Shown here one piece after another: positions 25,339 to 33,529 of a stretch of 64,000 nt of DNA. Below the pieces are notes generated by a model that saw only the letters and a list, made by a program, of their open reading frames with translations, was not told the DNA's origin and ran no database searches. Source of the DNA: Roseimarinus sediminis (GTDB lineage: Bacteria > Bacteroidota > Bacteroidia > Bacteroidales > Prolixibacteraceae); NCBI RefSeq assembly GCF_050433125.1, contig NZ_JBNPXV010000011.1, positions 1-64,000 on the forward strand. Direction: 5' to 3'. Within the stretch, counting starts at the first letter, position 1. Every line of letters begins with the position of its first letter. Both the position numbers and the translations under genes were made by a program.

Positions 25339-27651
25339 TTATTCCCAAATAATAATATCTTCCTTTCGCTCTGCCGGGCTTACCTCCAACTTAACAAGCT
25401 TCCCGTCTTTCATCCCGGCTTCAACTACCGTGTTTTGCGGTGCATGTAATTTAAAATGCACATCATGCCCTTTAGGCCATGCCGGAAACAGAATAATCGA
25501 ATCGCCGGCTGTTTGGAGCAACATTTCCTGCAGGGCAATCATTCCCGATCCGCCCCAATTATGATCAGGTACCCAGTCGAACCCGGGTCCCCAAAATGCC
25601 GGAAAGCGTCGCCCCGAATCACCCAACTTCAACTGTACCAAACGAGCAGCTTCATCGGTCAAGCCCAAACGGGCAGCCCAAATCGCATCCTGCTTCCAGC
25701 TTTCATGCCCCCTGAATTTTTGTGCGTCAGGATCGTACTTGTACGTATTTACAGCAAGCTCCAAACCGGGTTTTCCCACACCATACATTCCCCACGGGAA
25801 AACGGGGTACAATTGCGGTGTTTCGGTATTGTTTATGCGCTCCCACATTCGGGCGGGTGCAATCATTTTATGTCCGTCAATTTCCCGAAATTCAATATCG
25901 GGGATGCGATTTACAAAATTATTCCACTTTTCAACCGCTTCATCACTCAAATAGCTTTCCGATAATGCAAGCAATTCACGGGTAAGCACTTTAAGCGCCG
26001 CTACAGTGGTAACCGCATTGGTGGCCATCTTATAGGTTTCGCACGACGAGCCCGGGTACAGCACCAACTTTCCCTCATCATCAAGCACTTTCCGCCCCCT
26101 ATTACGGGCAAGGTATTGATAGTGCTCATCAAAAAAGGTAAGGCAGCTTTGTATCATCGGTATGTATTCTGCAATGTCTTTCCCGGTATATTGATGCCAC
26201 AATATGGCCATGTAACAAAACTCGAGCGAGGTGTCCCACTGGTATTCGAGCCAGGCATTGTACTGCATTCCCTTATCGTACCAGTCGGGGCGTTTCCAGC
26301 CGTATTCACTGGGGTTGGGCAATCCAAAGTTTTCAATTTGCTCGGTAAAACTAGCACCATCGTGCCCCCAGTAAAAGCGGCTGCGCATTTCGGCGTTGCC
26401 CAGCAAATTCTTATAAAAATCGAGCTGGGGCTTCAACATATCGGTATCGCCGCTTTTGAACATCGGAAAATAAACCAATCGCTGATTTTGAGCGGTAAAA
26501 GTACCACCACCCCAGTTGCGAAAATCGGGCGTAAAGGCACGGCTCTCGTTGGTAAAAACCGGATCGAATGTAAAAAGGCCGCCGTTAAAACGGGTTGGAT
26601 AGCTACCATAAGCATTGCAGCCAAGCATGTACCGAAACAGCTGATAATTGCGGGCTACATCACCGCTAAGCAAGGTGTCGGTTAGCGCGGAATCAAACTG
26701 AATAAAACTGCGGTTCCAATAGGCGTTCCACCATTCCTGCGTAGCTTTTTTAGTGCTTCTGGCATTTTTCAACGCTCCATCGGCTTTTTGAGCCAACACA
26801 CTTTTCCATTCCTGAGCCGACGAAGCTTTTTGCAAATTCAAAACCACTGCAAACGACTGTTTTTTAGCTGCTTTTACCGATTGCAGCTTCCAGCCTTTAA
26901 AATCGGCATTTACATATTTACCATGGGTCGTTCCGGCCGGTTTAAAGTTTTCGCCCAACATGCATCCACCCGAAATCAAATTTTCCAGGGGATTGAACAG
27001 ACTATCTTTTACGGCACTCATGCCCTGCTGCTTAACAGTAACATCGAATACGGTTTCACCTTTATTTTGATGATAAAACAGAATCCGCTCATCATCAAAA
27101 CCAACTTCGTCCTTTTTCATCATCAATCCTTCGGGAGGAGCCCATTTGTAGCTATTCTGGAAACTTTCGTTCTTTTCCATTTCGCGGTCGGCATAGCGCC
27201 AGCTTTCGTAGGTAGCTGTGGCTTTCATCGCCTTATTGCTCTCAATTTCGACATGAATCACGGGGTTAAAAACATCGACCCAAATGTTTACTTCAGCTGC
27301 AATCCCATCTTTTTCGGCTTTAAACAACACATGCCCCTCTTCAAGCACCAACTCCTGATGAAAAGTACCCTCATCGAAAGGATTGGGCGTAAGCTGCAAG
27401 CGAACACGACCTGCTTTCAAAAAAGAATTGTTCTCGTCGAAGGCGCCGCTTTGCTGCATGTAGAACAGGATGTCGCCCTTTTCGCTCCATACATTCAAGC
27501 CAATATCGCCACCCCCGCATGGCATCGACTCCGATGAATTTTGGCTGGACGATTTCCACACCGGATTATATTTGTGTATATAATGTTCCGCTGCTGAAAG
27601 CTGAAAAGCCAACAGTAGAATAATGACTGTAAGTATTTTTGTTTTACTCAT
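25339..27651 (-). CDS. DUF5703 protein with (alpha/alpha)6-type C-terminus, secreted
   Basis: 770 residues with a signal peptide (to LSAAE, ~21). The N-terminal DUF5703 pattern MPCGGGDIGLNVWSEKGDILFYMQQSGAFDENN is at 43-75. The following sequence resembles the GH95/GH65-like six-hairpin glycosidase fold (YQLFRYMLGCNAYGSYPTRFNGGLFTFDP, LYPVFPWGMYGVGKPG, WKQDAIWAARLGLTDEAARLV, PDHNWGGSGMIALQEMLLQ). GH95 members act on alpha-L-fucose or L-galactose linkages. The activity of DUF5703 proteins is not established to my knowledge; a glycosidase role in this locus is inferred. Confidence 0.8.
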   Translation of the reverse strand: MSKTKILTVIILLLAFQLSAAEHYIHKYNPVWKSSSQNSSESMPCGGGDIGLNVWSEKGDILFYMQQSGAFDENNSFLKAGRVRLQLTPNPFDEGTFHQELVLEEGHVLFKAEKDGIAAEVNIWVDVFNPVIHVEIESNKAMKATATYESWRYADREMEKNESFQNSYKWAPPEGLMMKKDEVGFDDERILFYHQNKGETVFDVTVKQQGMSAVKDSLFNPLENLISGGCMLGENFKPAGTTHGKYVNADFKGWKLQSVKAAKKQSFAVVLNLQKASSAQEWKSVLAQKADGALKNARSTKKATQEWWNAYWNRSFIQFDSALTDTLLSGDVARNYQLFRYMLGCNAYGSYPTRFNGGLFTFDPVFTNESRAFTPDFRNWGGGTFTAQNQRLVYFPMFKSGDTDMLKPQLDFYKNLLGNAEMRSRFYWGHDGASFTEQIENFGLPNPSEYGWKRPDWYDKGMQYNAWLEYQWDTSLEFCYMAILWHQYTGKDIAEYIPMIQSCLTFFDEHYQYLARNRGRKVLDDEGKLVLYPGSSCETYKMATNAVTTVAALKVLTRELLALSESYLSDEAVEKWNNFVNRIPDIEFREIDGHKMIAPARMWERINNTETPQLYPVFPWGMYGVGKPGLELAVNTYKYDPDAQKFRGHESWKQDAIWAARLGLTDEAARLVQLKLGDSGRRFPAFWGPGFDWVPDHNWGGSGMIALQEMLLQTAGDSIILFPAWPKGHDVHFKLHAPQNTVVEAGMKDGKLVKLEVSPAERKEDIIIWE

Positions 27652-27989
27652 ATCTATTCATTATAACATTCACTACCCGTTATTAAATTTTATTTTCATT
27701 AAATACCTATAAAGCATTATCAATAAGCATCCTGACTACTTTACTACTAGCTCGCCTCAAGCCGGCTGGGCTCTTCATTTTTGTCTTGAAACAAAAACGA
27801 AGCAATCCAAATCCCCCGATCAAATTGGGGTTGTAATGGCAAGCTATGCTCGTTTCTTAAGACTTTGATAAGAAAACTTCGAGAACAAGGCTTGCGATCC
27901 TTTCTTTTCAGGAGTCCCGAATGCTTTCGGGATGACTGAAAAGAAAGGTGAGCGTAACGCAGTTATCGGAGTTTTCTTGCAAAGTCTAT
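27652..27989. other. 338-bp gene-free gap made largely of structured repeat
   Basis: Contains a short TTTTTGT/ACAAAAA hairpin near 27779-27799, a CCCC...GGGG pair near 27815-27832 and the long inverted repeat at 27861-27986. No gene. The part next to 27651 is AT-rich and presumably holds the promoter of the DUF5703 gene, but no -33/-7 pair was found. Confidence 0.6.
27861..27986. repeat. 126-bp imperfect inverted repeat
   Basis: Outer arms GACTTT (27861) ... AAAGTC (27986) continue inwards as AAGAAAACT(T/C)CGA with a few mismatches. The core is perfect: CCTTTCTTTTCAG (27899-27911) pairs with CTGAAAAGAAAGG (27936-27948), and inside it CCCGAA pairs with TTCGGG. It ends three bases before the stop codon of the esterase gene, so on the minus strand it is also its 3' hairpin. 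Confidence 0.75.
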
Positions 27990-29417
27990 TTACCAATCAT
28001 CGGTACGGAACGATGACAAGGGCAAGCCCTCGGTTCCAAACAACTGCCCTTTCACACAATCGTGAAATGCATAGCGCACGGCTACCGGTTCTTTCACTTG
28101 TGGCGACGATAACACCACCGACTTGTTGCGTTTAAAAACCGTTGCCGGATAAAAACGCTTGTCGGCGCCGGCTATTTCGAAAGTGGTAATTTCTTCGCCA
28201 AAACTGGTAATGCCGTTGGGCACATTGTTGAACGATACCGTAACCGTACTGCCTTCAATTTGTATGTCGTTGAGTTCAGGGCTGGCATATCCAAAACCTT
28301 TCAAACCATAAGTTTTAGCCAGAGCCAGCAAGGCCAGCCGCTCGCCTGCCAGATGCTTATCAGCCGGATGAATATTTTCGCAATCGGCACAATCCATTAA
28401 TACGGCCATGGCCACATTAGGAATAGTTAAAGCACATTTACGCTGTGCATCGCGCAAATACGCCGAATTGTCTTTTTCTTTTAAGTCGTGTGGGGTAAAC
28501 TGAGCGTAGTTGAACGGGGCAATCTGGCAGTAATAAAACGGAAATTCTCCCACACCCCACAAGTTACGCCATTCTTCCACCATGGTGGTAAACAATTCTT
28601 CATACAAATCGGGTTCGCGGTAGTTGGTTTCGCCCTGGTACCAAATGCAACCTTTGATGCCGTATCCTATAACAGGGTTCAACATGCCATTAAAAAGCCC
28701 AACAGGTGTACGATTGCGTTCCTTTTTAAAATCGTCGTTGGTTTCGGGCAGCCCCTTATCTTCAAATGGCACAGAAGATTCACGGCTCATCCATGCCTGT
28801 ATGCATGAACCGCCATAACTTACATCGATCAGCCCAACGGGTACATCCATCATTTCGTTAACCAGGCGACCAAAATAATACCCGGTGGCACTAAAGTTCG
28901 CCACAGTTTCGGGCGAAGCCTCTTTCCAGCTTCCTTCAAAATCGGTTTGAGGTACAACATCGGCTTTGCGGGGTACTGAAATCATCCGAATGGTGGGATT
29001 CTTCGACTTCAGTATGTCCATGTTTGACCCCGTTACCAGCTGACCGGTAAACCCTTTCATGGGCATTTCCATGTTCGACTGACCGGAGCAAAGCCACACC
29101 TCACCCAGCATCACATTATTCAGGGTCAGCATTTCGCCGTCGCTTATGGCGATGGCATAAGGGCCACCGGCTTCGGGGGTATTTACTTCAATCTTCCATT
29201 TTCCATCGTTATCCGACGTTGTTTCGTAGGTTTCGTTGTTCCACGATGTGGTAACCTTAACCGTTGTTTTAGCATCGGCCCAGCCCCAAATTGCAGGGTT
29301 CGATTGCTGTTGCAATACCATGTTATCGGTAAAAATAGAAGGTAGTTTTATGGTAGCATGGCTACTTAAAAATGATGTAAGTACAATTACAATTGTCAAT
29401 AATAAGCGGTTATTCAT
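27990..29417 (-). CDS. Sialate O-acetylesterase-type SGNH hydrolase, secreted
   Basis: 475 residues. Signal peptide to SSHA (~21). N-terminal beta-sandwich (LPSIFTDNMVLQQQSNPAIWGWAD), then the esterase core with block I GEVWLCSGQSNMEM (nucleophile Ser114), block with WYQGETNYREPDLYEELFTTMVEEWR, and the C-terminal acid/His in DCENIHPADKHLAGERLALLAL. Family members remove O-acetyl groups from sialic acids or plant polysaccharides. In a rhamnose/galactose locus a pectin or arabinogalactan acetylesterase is more likely than a sialidase partner. Confidence 0.9.
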   Translation of the reverse strand: MNNRLLLTIVIVLTSFLSSHATIKLPSIFTDNMVLQQQSNPAIWGWADAKTTVKVTTSWNNETYETTSDNDGKWKIEVNTPEAGGPYAIAISDGEMLTLNNVMLGEVWLCSGQSNMEMPMKGFTGQLVTGSNMDILKSKNPTIRMISVPRKADVVPQTDFEGSWKEASPETVANFSATGYYFGRLVNEMMDVPVGLIDVSYGGSCIQAWMSRESSVPFEDKGLPETNDDFKKERNRTPVGLFNGMLNPVIGYGIKGCIWYQGETNYREPDLYEELFTTMVEEWRNLWGVGEFPFYYCQIAPFNYAQFTPHDLKEKDNSAYLRDAQRKCALTIPNVAMAVLMDCADCENIHPADKHLAGERLALLALAKTYGLKGFGYASPELNDIQIEGSTVTVSFNNVPNGITSFGEEITTFEIAGADKRFYPATVFKRNKSVVLSSPQVKEPVAVRYAFHDCVKGQLFGTEGLPLSSFRTDDW

Positions 29418-29441
29418 TTCTATTGAGTTAGTTATTACTTT

Positions 29442-29634
29442 CTTTGTGATCTTTGTGATCTTTGTGGCTTAGTGGGAGGTAATTTTTTCCCGCAAAGACA
29501 CAAATTACACAAAGGGTTATTTTTCTTAGTGATCTTTGTGGCTTAGTGGGATACTTTTTCCCACAAAGACACAAAGTACACAAAGTGTTATTTTTTTCTT
29601 AGTGAACTTTGTGGCTTCGTGAGAGCTGTTTTTT
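29442..29634. repeat. Left cluster of CTTTGTG palindromic units
   Basis: Unit 1 (29442-29514) and unit 2 (29525-29585) each read CTTTGTGatCTTTGTGGCTTAGTGGGA ... and then its inverse TCCC(A/G)CAAAGACACAAA...CACAAAG. A third left arm (29598-29634) follows, whose matching right arm lies beyond the GxxExxY gene at 30047. Confidence 0.85.
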
Positions 29635-30019
29635 ATTCCGATAACTCACCTAAAATCTTTCGATGAATACCTTCCTTAATCAGGTTGACATTAAAATTCA
29701 CTAAAAGTCCAAGTTTAATGTTAGTTAATCTCATATAGGTCAATAAGGTTTTATGATGAACTTTTTCAATGTGTTCAACTGATTTAAGTTCAACAATTAA
29801 CTTGTTCTCCATAATGATGTCGGCCCTGAAACCAACATCCAGCACAACGTCTTCATATCTTGCGATAATACCCTGTTGGCGTGTATAAAGAATATTACGT
29901 TTTTCCAATTCATATGCAAACGCTGATTCATATACACTTTCCAATAGCCCAGGGCCCAAGGTCGTATGGATTTTAAAAGATACATCCACTGCAATTTTGG
30001 CTAATTCATTTTCTGTCAT
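29633..30019 (-). CDS. GxxExxY protein
   Basis: 128 residues, the usual family length. The name motif is GLLESVY (~24-30 in LGPGLLESVYESAFAYEL). Later comes DVGFRADIIMENKLIVELKSVE, which has the spaced Asp and Glu-x-Lys of PD-(D/E)xK nuclease-like folds (PF13366-type). The C-terminus runs LTYMRLTNIKLGLLVNFNVNLIKEGIHR. Function unproven. It interrupts the glycan locus and has palindromic repeat arms directly on both sides, so it looks like an inserted cassette and is probably not part of the sugar pathway. Confidence 0.9.
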   Translation of the reverse strand: MTENELAKIAVDVSFKIHTTLGPGLLESVYESAFAYELEKRNILYTRQQGIIARYEDVVLDVGFRADIIMENKLIVELKSVEHIEKVHHKTLLTYMRLTNIKLGLLVNFNVNLIKEGIHRKILGELSE

Positions 30020-30046
30020 ACCATTAGAGTTTACAAGTGAATTTAA

Positions 30047-30156
30047 TTTTTTTCCCGCAAAGGCACAAAGTACACAAAAGGTTATTTTTTTCCTTGGTGA
30101 CCTTCGTGGCTTTGTGGGAGGTAATTTTATCCCACAAAGACACTAAGGACACAAAG
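30047..30156. repeat. Right cluster of CTTTGTG palindromic units
   Basis: A right arm at 30047-30079 (TTTTTTCCCGCAAAGGCACA...), partner of the left arm at 29598, then a complete unit 4 at 30092-30156. Unit 4 ends four bases before the stop codon of the GH106 gene. Confidence 0.85.
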
Positions 30157-30159
30157 GGT

Positions 30160-33100
30160 TTATTCAACTTCTATATTCACCTCGCTCAACAAACCTGCAT
30201 CGAGCAGGGGCTTTCCTTCGAGCACATAAGGAGCAGTGGTCCATGTGATTCGCTCTTCTTCAGGAACACCATGATCTCCAATCATCCGGTTGGCCCAGGT
30301 ATTGGTCACCTCGATGCGCAACTTATTATTGCCCAGACGCAGCGCTTCGCTGATTTCAACACGGTAAGGAGCTGTCCATGCAATGCCGCAGGGCTTGTCG
30401 TTGACAAATACTTCGGCAATGTTAGCCACCTCTCCCAGGTTGATGAAGACGCGCCCGTCTGTTTTCTTCTCCCACTCAAAGCGGTTGTTGTAAGCCACAG
30501 TACCTGAGTAGTGCTTAATTCCAAAGGTGTCGAAACCAGTCCAACTTTTAAGTTGATCGGTTTTCACCACTTCAGCCGGGCCCCCCAACACAGGATCAAA
30601 ATTCAATTCCCAGTTGCCGGTTATTGCTTTTACCTGTTTAATATCTGTCCAGTTATTCCCTTCATCGGCCTTGTGCTGTTTTGTATCCTTTTCGAAAACA
30701 ACAAAGTAAGAACCATTTGCCGGAAACTTTAAGGCCAAAGTGGTTCTGCCATCCTTCATCGCCCAGCTTTTAGCCGTTTCTGTTCCTCCTGTTACCGGAT
30801 TATAGATTTCAGGAAGTTTACCTTCAGTTCTGAATGAGCAATTGATGATCTTTTCATGCTCCTGTTGGTTTGCAATGAAATATATTTCAGCATTGGGCAT
30901 TGACCGGTGGTTCCAGGCAAGTCCTTTGATCCTTTTCCCGGTTTCATCAAAAGCCATCAAATCGGGCGCAATGCCAACTGGTTCAAAAGTGCTTTTATTG
31001 TAAGCACCCACCAATACCCGTGATTGATCTGCATTATTAAATATATTTTGGAGTGCTTTTTCAGCTTCGGCATCTCCTTTCACCGGAATGGGTTTTTGTG
31101 CAAACAAAACGGTGGCACCATCGTTGATTAGCTGCTCAATTTTGCTGGCCACTTCACCCGACATGTATTCGCCGTTAGGGTTCATGCGGCGTTTGCCGGG
31201 AATAACCAGCATGGCGTATGATGCACCACCAGGCAATACGATACGGCCATTTTCAACTTTAGCCAAACGCAATAAGGCATCGGGGTTAAATGAGTCATAA
31301 GCATATCCGTTCAGCGGATCGACCCAATCTTCCGGATCGGCCATGTTGGCTGAACCATGAACAAAACGGGGCAGCTCACGACGAGGCTGTCCTTCGTTCT
31401 TCAACCTTATTTTTTCAGCTTCCACCACATCATCACCAAAAATACCGGGCAATACGGGCACCAGCCGATCGGGCAACACCGAACGACGGGGAATGTCTTC
31501 GCCGGTAAAAACAGCAATATCAACCACCGGTCTTCCCAATTGCAATAAGCTCTGGCAGCGAGTAAGATAATCGACCCATGCCCTTCCATGGTTCCACCAT
31601 GTTTGATTCCGCTGGAAGAAAAGTCCTATGGGATCGAGTGTCATTCCCGGTTTTCGATCCATCCACGGATTATGGGTAAAAACATGAATTGAAAATTTAT
31701 TGAAGCCAAGGGCAAAACTGCGGTCGCCAAGCGTTTTCAGCATGCCGGGATGTTCGTCCCAAGCCATGCGCAGCTCAGTAAAACCCTCGGCCTTAATGAT
31801 TTGTTTTCCATAAATATGTCCTCCCGAGATGGCATCGAGCATGTCGTTGGGTTTATCGTGGGTTGGACTACGCAGCCAGAATTCCCCCATGGGAATATCT
31901 ACATTTTGGTAGTGCAACATGCCGTCGCTTGTCATGGTTGGCGAAACACATTCTGCGCTGAATTCACATCCCTTCTGATGCGCTTCGACAGCATACACTT
32001 CATAAAAAGAAGCAAGTGTTAAATCGAGTATGGTTTGACGTACATCCTTCAGAAAACGTTCAGAAGCCTGTGCACTTTCTACAGGAATTCCTGCCATTAC
32101 CGGAAGCATGGGAAGCAGGCTGTATCCCCGTCGTTTTTCAAATTCGGCTGCAAAAACCGGTGACCAGTTCTGACTGCCACACTCCCAGCTGTCGACATGA
32201 AAGATCTTCAGAACCTTTTGAGCTTCCTCTTCACCCACGGTGTCAATTATTTTTCCAAACCATTGGTCGAACTGAAACTTTACTGCTTCGGGATTGAATT
32301 TATCCACTTCGAGACCAAGACCACCTCCGCCAGTATAGTTGGTATGTCCGGTTGAAGTATGGCCCATACGGATGATGGTCCAGTTTCCTTCGGGAGCATT
32401 CCAATTCAGATTTCCCGTTTCGTCCATGTATTCCGAAATATTGATCAGTTGATCAGGATTAATGCATGCTTCATCCGGAATTACAGTTTTGGGGGTTGCT
32501 TCTGCAATGCGCCAAACCGTAGCATTCTTTCCTTCGATACCGCCTATGACCGGCTCGCCCGACAAATGTATTCCGGCCACTTTAAGACTGGCTTTCCACT
32601 TTGCAGCATCCAGGTCTTCGGCTCCCGGCTCGGTTCCTTCGGGATCGAACACAAAACGGAAATAAGTGGCCGATACCTCCTCAATGGCATAGGTATAAGC
32701 GGCGTCGGTATCCTGCCAGCCATGACGCGGGGTATTCAGGCGTCCCAGCGAACGGAAATCCTTTCCGTTATCACTGACCTGTACTTCCAGCCGTTGTGCC
32801 TGATAATTGTTCCCATTGGTTTCAATTTTAATATTGCGACAGGTAAATGGCTCTTCAAAGGCATACTGAATCCAACAGGGATCGTCGCTGCGAAAACTTT
32901 GATCAGACTGATTTTCAACAAGGAAAGATGCATTTTCGCCGTTACTGGCAGAAACCACCGGTTTAATTTGATGTGTCGAAAAAGCTGCATCATCCGGTGT
33001 TGGATAAGCATACACGGCTATGTCCTTGTAATAATTCTCCCTGGAAGATGGTTGTGGCAACTGCATTATTAGCTGCTGCCGGCCCGAAACATTTGTTTTA

Positions 33101-33519
33101 GACCACACCAGCTGCTGCATCGACAGTTCGGGTGTGATCCATGGACCACCCGAAAGGGCAAAACCATCGCTGGCATGCATGGCCAGTTTGAGTCCCAGTC
33201 GGTCGGCTTCGGCAAAAGCATGTTTCACCATTTCCCACCATTCGGGGGTGAGCTGAACCACCGGTGGATCGATGAGCGGCGTCTGATCGGCTCCTTTGAT
33301 GGGCATCAGGTAGGCACCGCCAATTCCGGCTTCCTTCATGGCTTCGAGATCGGCCGTAATGCCTTCGGCTGAAACGGCAGCCTTCATCCAGTACCAAAAA
33401 ACCCATGGTTTGGCCGATTCGGGTGGCGACTGGAATACCTCTCTGGGGGAAACAGCGGTTTCAGGCTGGCAAGAAGCCATCAAAACCAGTGCGATCAGTG
33501 TTATCAGATATGCTCTCAT
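30160..33519 (-). CDS. GH106 alpha-L-rhamnosidase, lipoprotein
   Basis: 1119 residues. Lipobox Cys17 (LMASC). The family's N-terminal barrel signature is PPESAKPWVFWYWMKAAVSAEGITADLEAMKEAGIGGAYL (32-71). A discoidin-like insert lies at ~190-320 (YAFEEPFTCRNIKIETNG), then the barrel resumes with FHVDSWECGSQNW (candidate acid Glu446) and FAAEFEKRRGY. The C-terminus has the GH2-like sugar-binding beta domain (GRVFINLGEVANIAEVFVNDKPCGIAWTAPYRVEI). GH106 enzymes cleave alpha-L-rhamnosides by inversion with Ca2+ help, for example in rhamnogalacturonans. Confidence 0.93.
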   Translation of the reverse strand: MRAYLITLIALVLMASCQPETAVSPREVFQSPPESAKPWVFWYWMKAAVSAEGITADLEAMKEAGIGGAYLMPIKGADQTPLIDPPVVQLTPEWWEMVKHAFAEADRLGLKLAMHASDGFALSGGPWITPELSMQQLVWSKTNVSGRQQLIMQLPQPSSRENYYKDIAVYAYPTPDDAAFSTHQIKPVVSASNGENASFLVENQSDQSFRSDDPCWIQYAFEEPFTCRNIKIETNGNNYQAQRLEVQVSDNGKDFRSLGRLNTPRHGWQDTDAAYTYAIEEVSATYFRFVFDPEGTEPGAEDLDAAKWKASLKVAGIHLSGEPVIGGIEGKNATVWRIAEATPKTVIPDEACINPDQLINISEYMDETGNLNWNAPEGNWTIIRMGHTSTGHTNYTGGGGLGLEVDKFNPEAVKFQFDQWFGKIIDTVGEEEAQKVLKIFHVDSWECGSQNWSPVFAAEFEKRRGYSLLPMLPVMAGIPVESAQASERFLKDVRQTILDLTLASFYEVYAVEAHQKGCEFSAECVSPTMTSDGMLHYQNVDIPMGEFWLRSPTHDKPNDMLDAISGGHIYGKQIIKAEGFTELRMAWDEHPGMLKTLGDRSFALGFNKFSIHVFTHNPWMDRKPGMTLDPIGLFFQRNQTWWNHGRAWVDYLTRCQSLLQLGRPVVDIAVFTGEDIPRRSVLPDRLVPVLPGIFGDDVVEAEKIRLKNEGQPRRELPRFVHGSANMADPEDWVDPLNGYAYDSFNPDALLRLAKVENGRIVLPGGASYAMLVIPGKRRMNPNGEYMSGEVASKIEQLINDGATVLFAQKPIPVKGDAEAEKALQNIFNNADQSRVLVGAYNKSTFEPVGIAPDLMAFDETGKRIKGLAWNHRSMPNAEIYFIANQQEHEKIINCSFRTEGKLPEIYNPVTGGTETAKSWAMKDGRTTLALKFPANGSYFVVFEKDTKQHKADEGNNWTDIKQVKAITGNWELNFDPVLGGPAEVVKTDQLKSWTGFDTFGIKHYSGTVAYNNRFEWEKKTDGRVFINLGEVANIAEVFVNDKPCGIAWTAPYRVEISEALRLGNNKLRIEVTNTWANRMIGDHGVPEEERITWTTAPYVLEGKPLLDAGLLSEVNIEVE

Positions 33520-33529
33520 TTTCTATATT

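Noticed and set aside
26788..27537. 249-codon open frame on the plus strand
   Set aside because: Antisense shadow of the DUF5703 gene.
29442..30156. Possible CRISPR-like repeat array
   Set aside because: Units are palindromic and irregularly spaced, there are no uniform spacers and no cas genes; they are interspersed palindromes around GxxExxY.
32359..33072. 237-codon open frame on the plus strand
   Set aside because: Antisense shadow of the GH106 gene.
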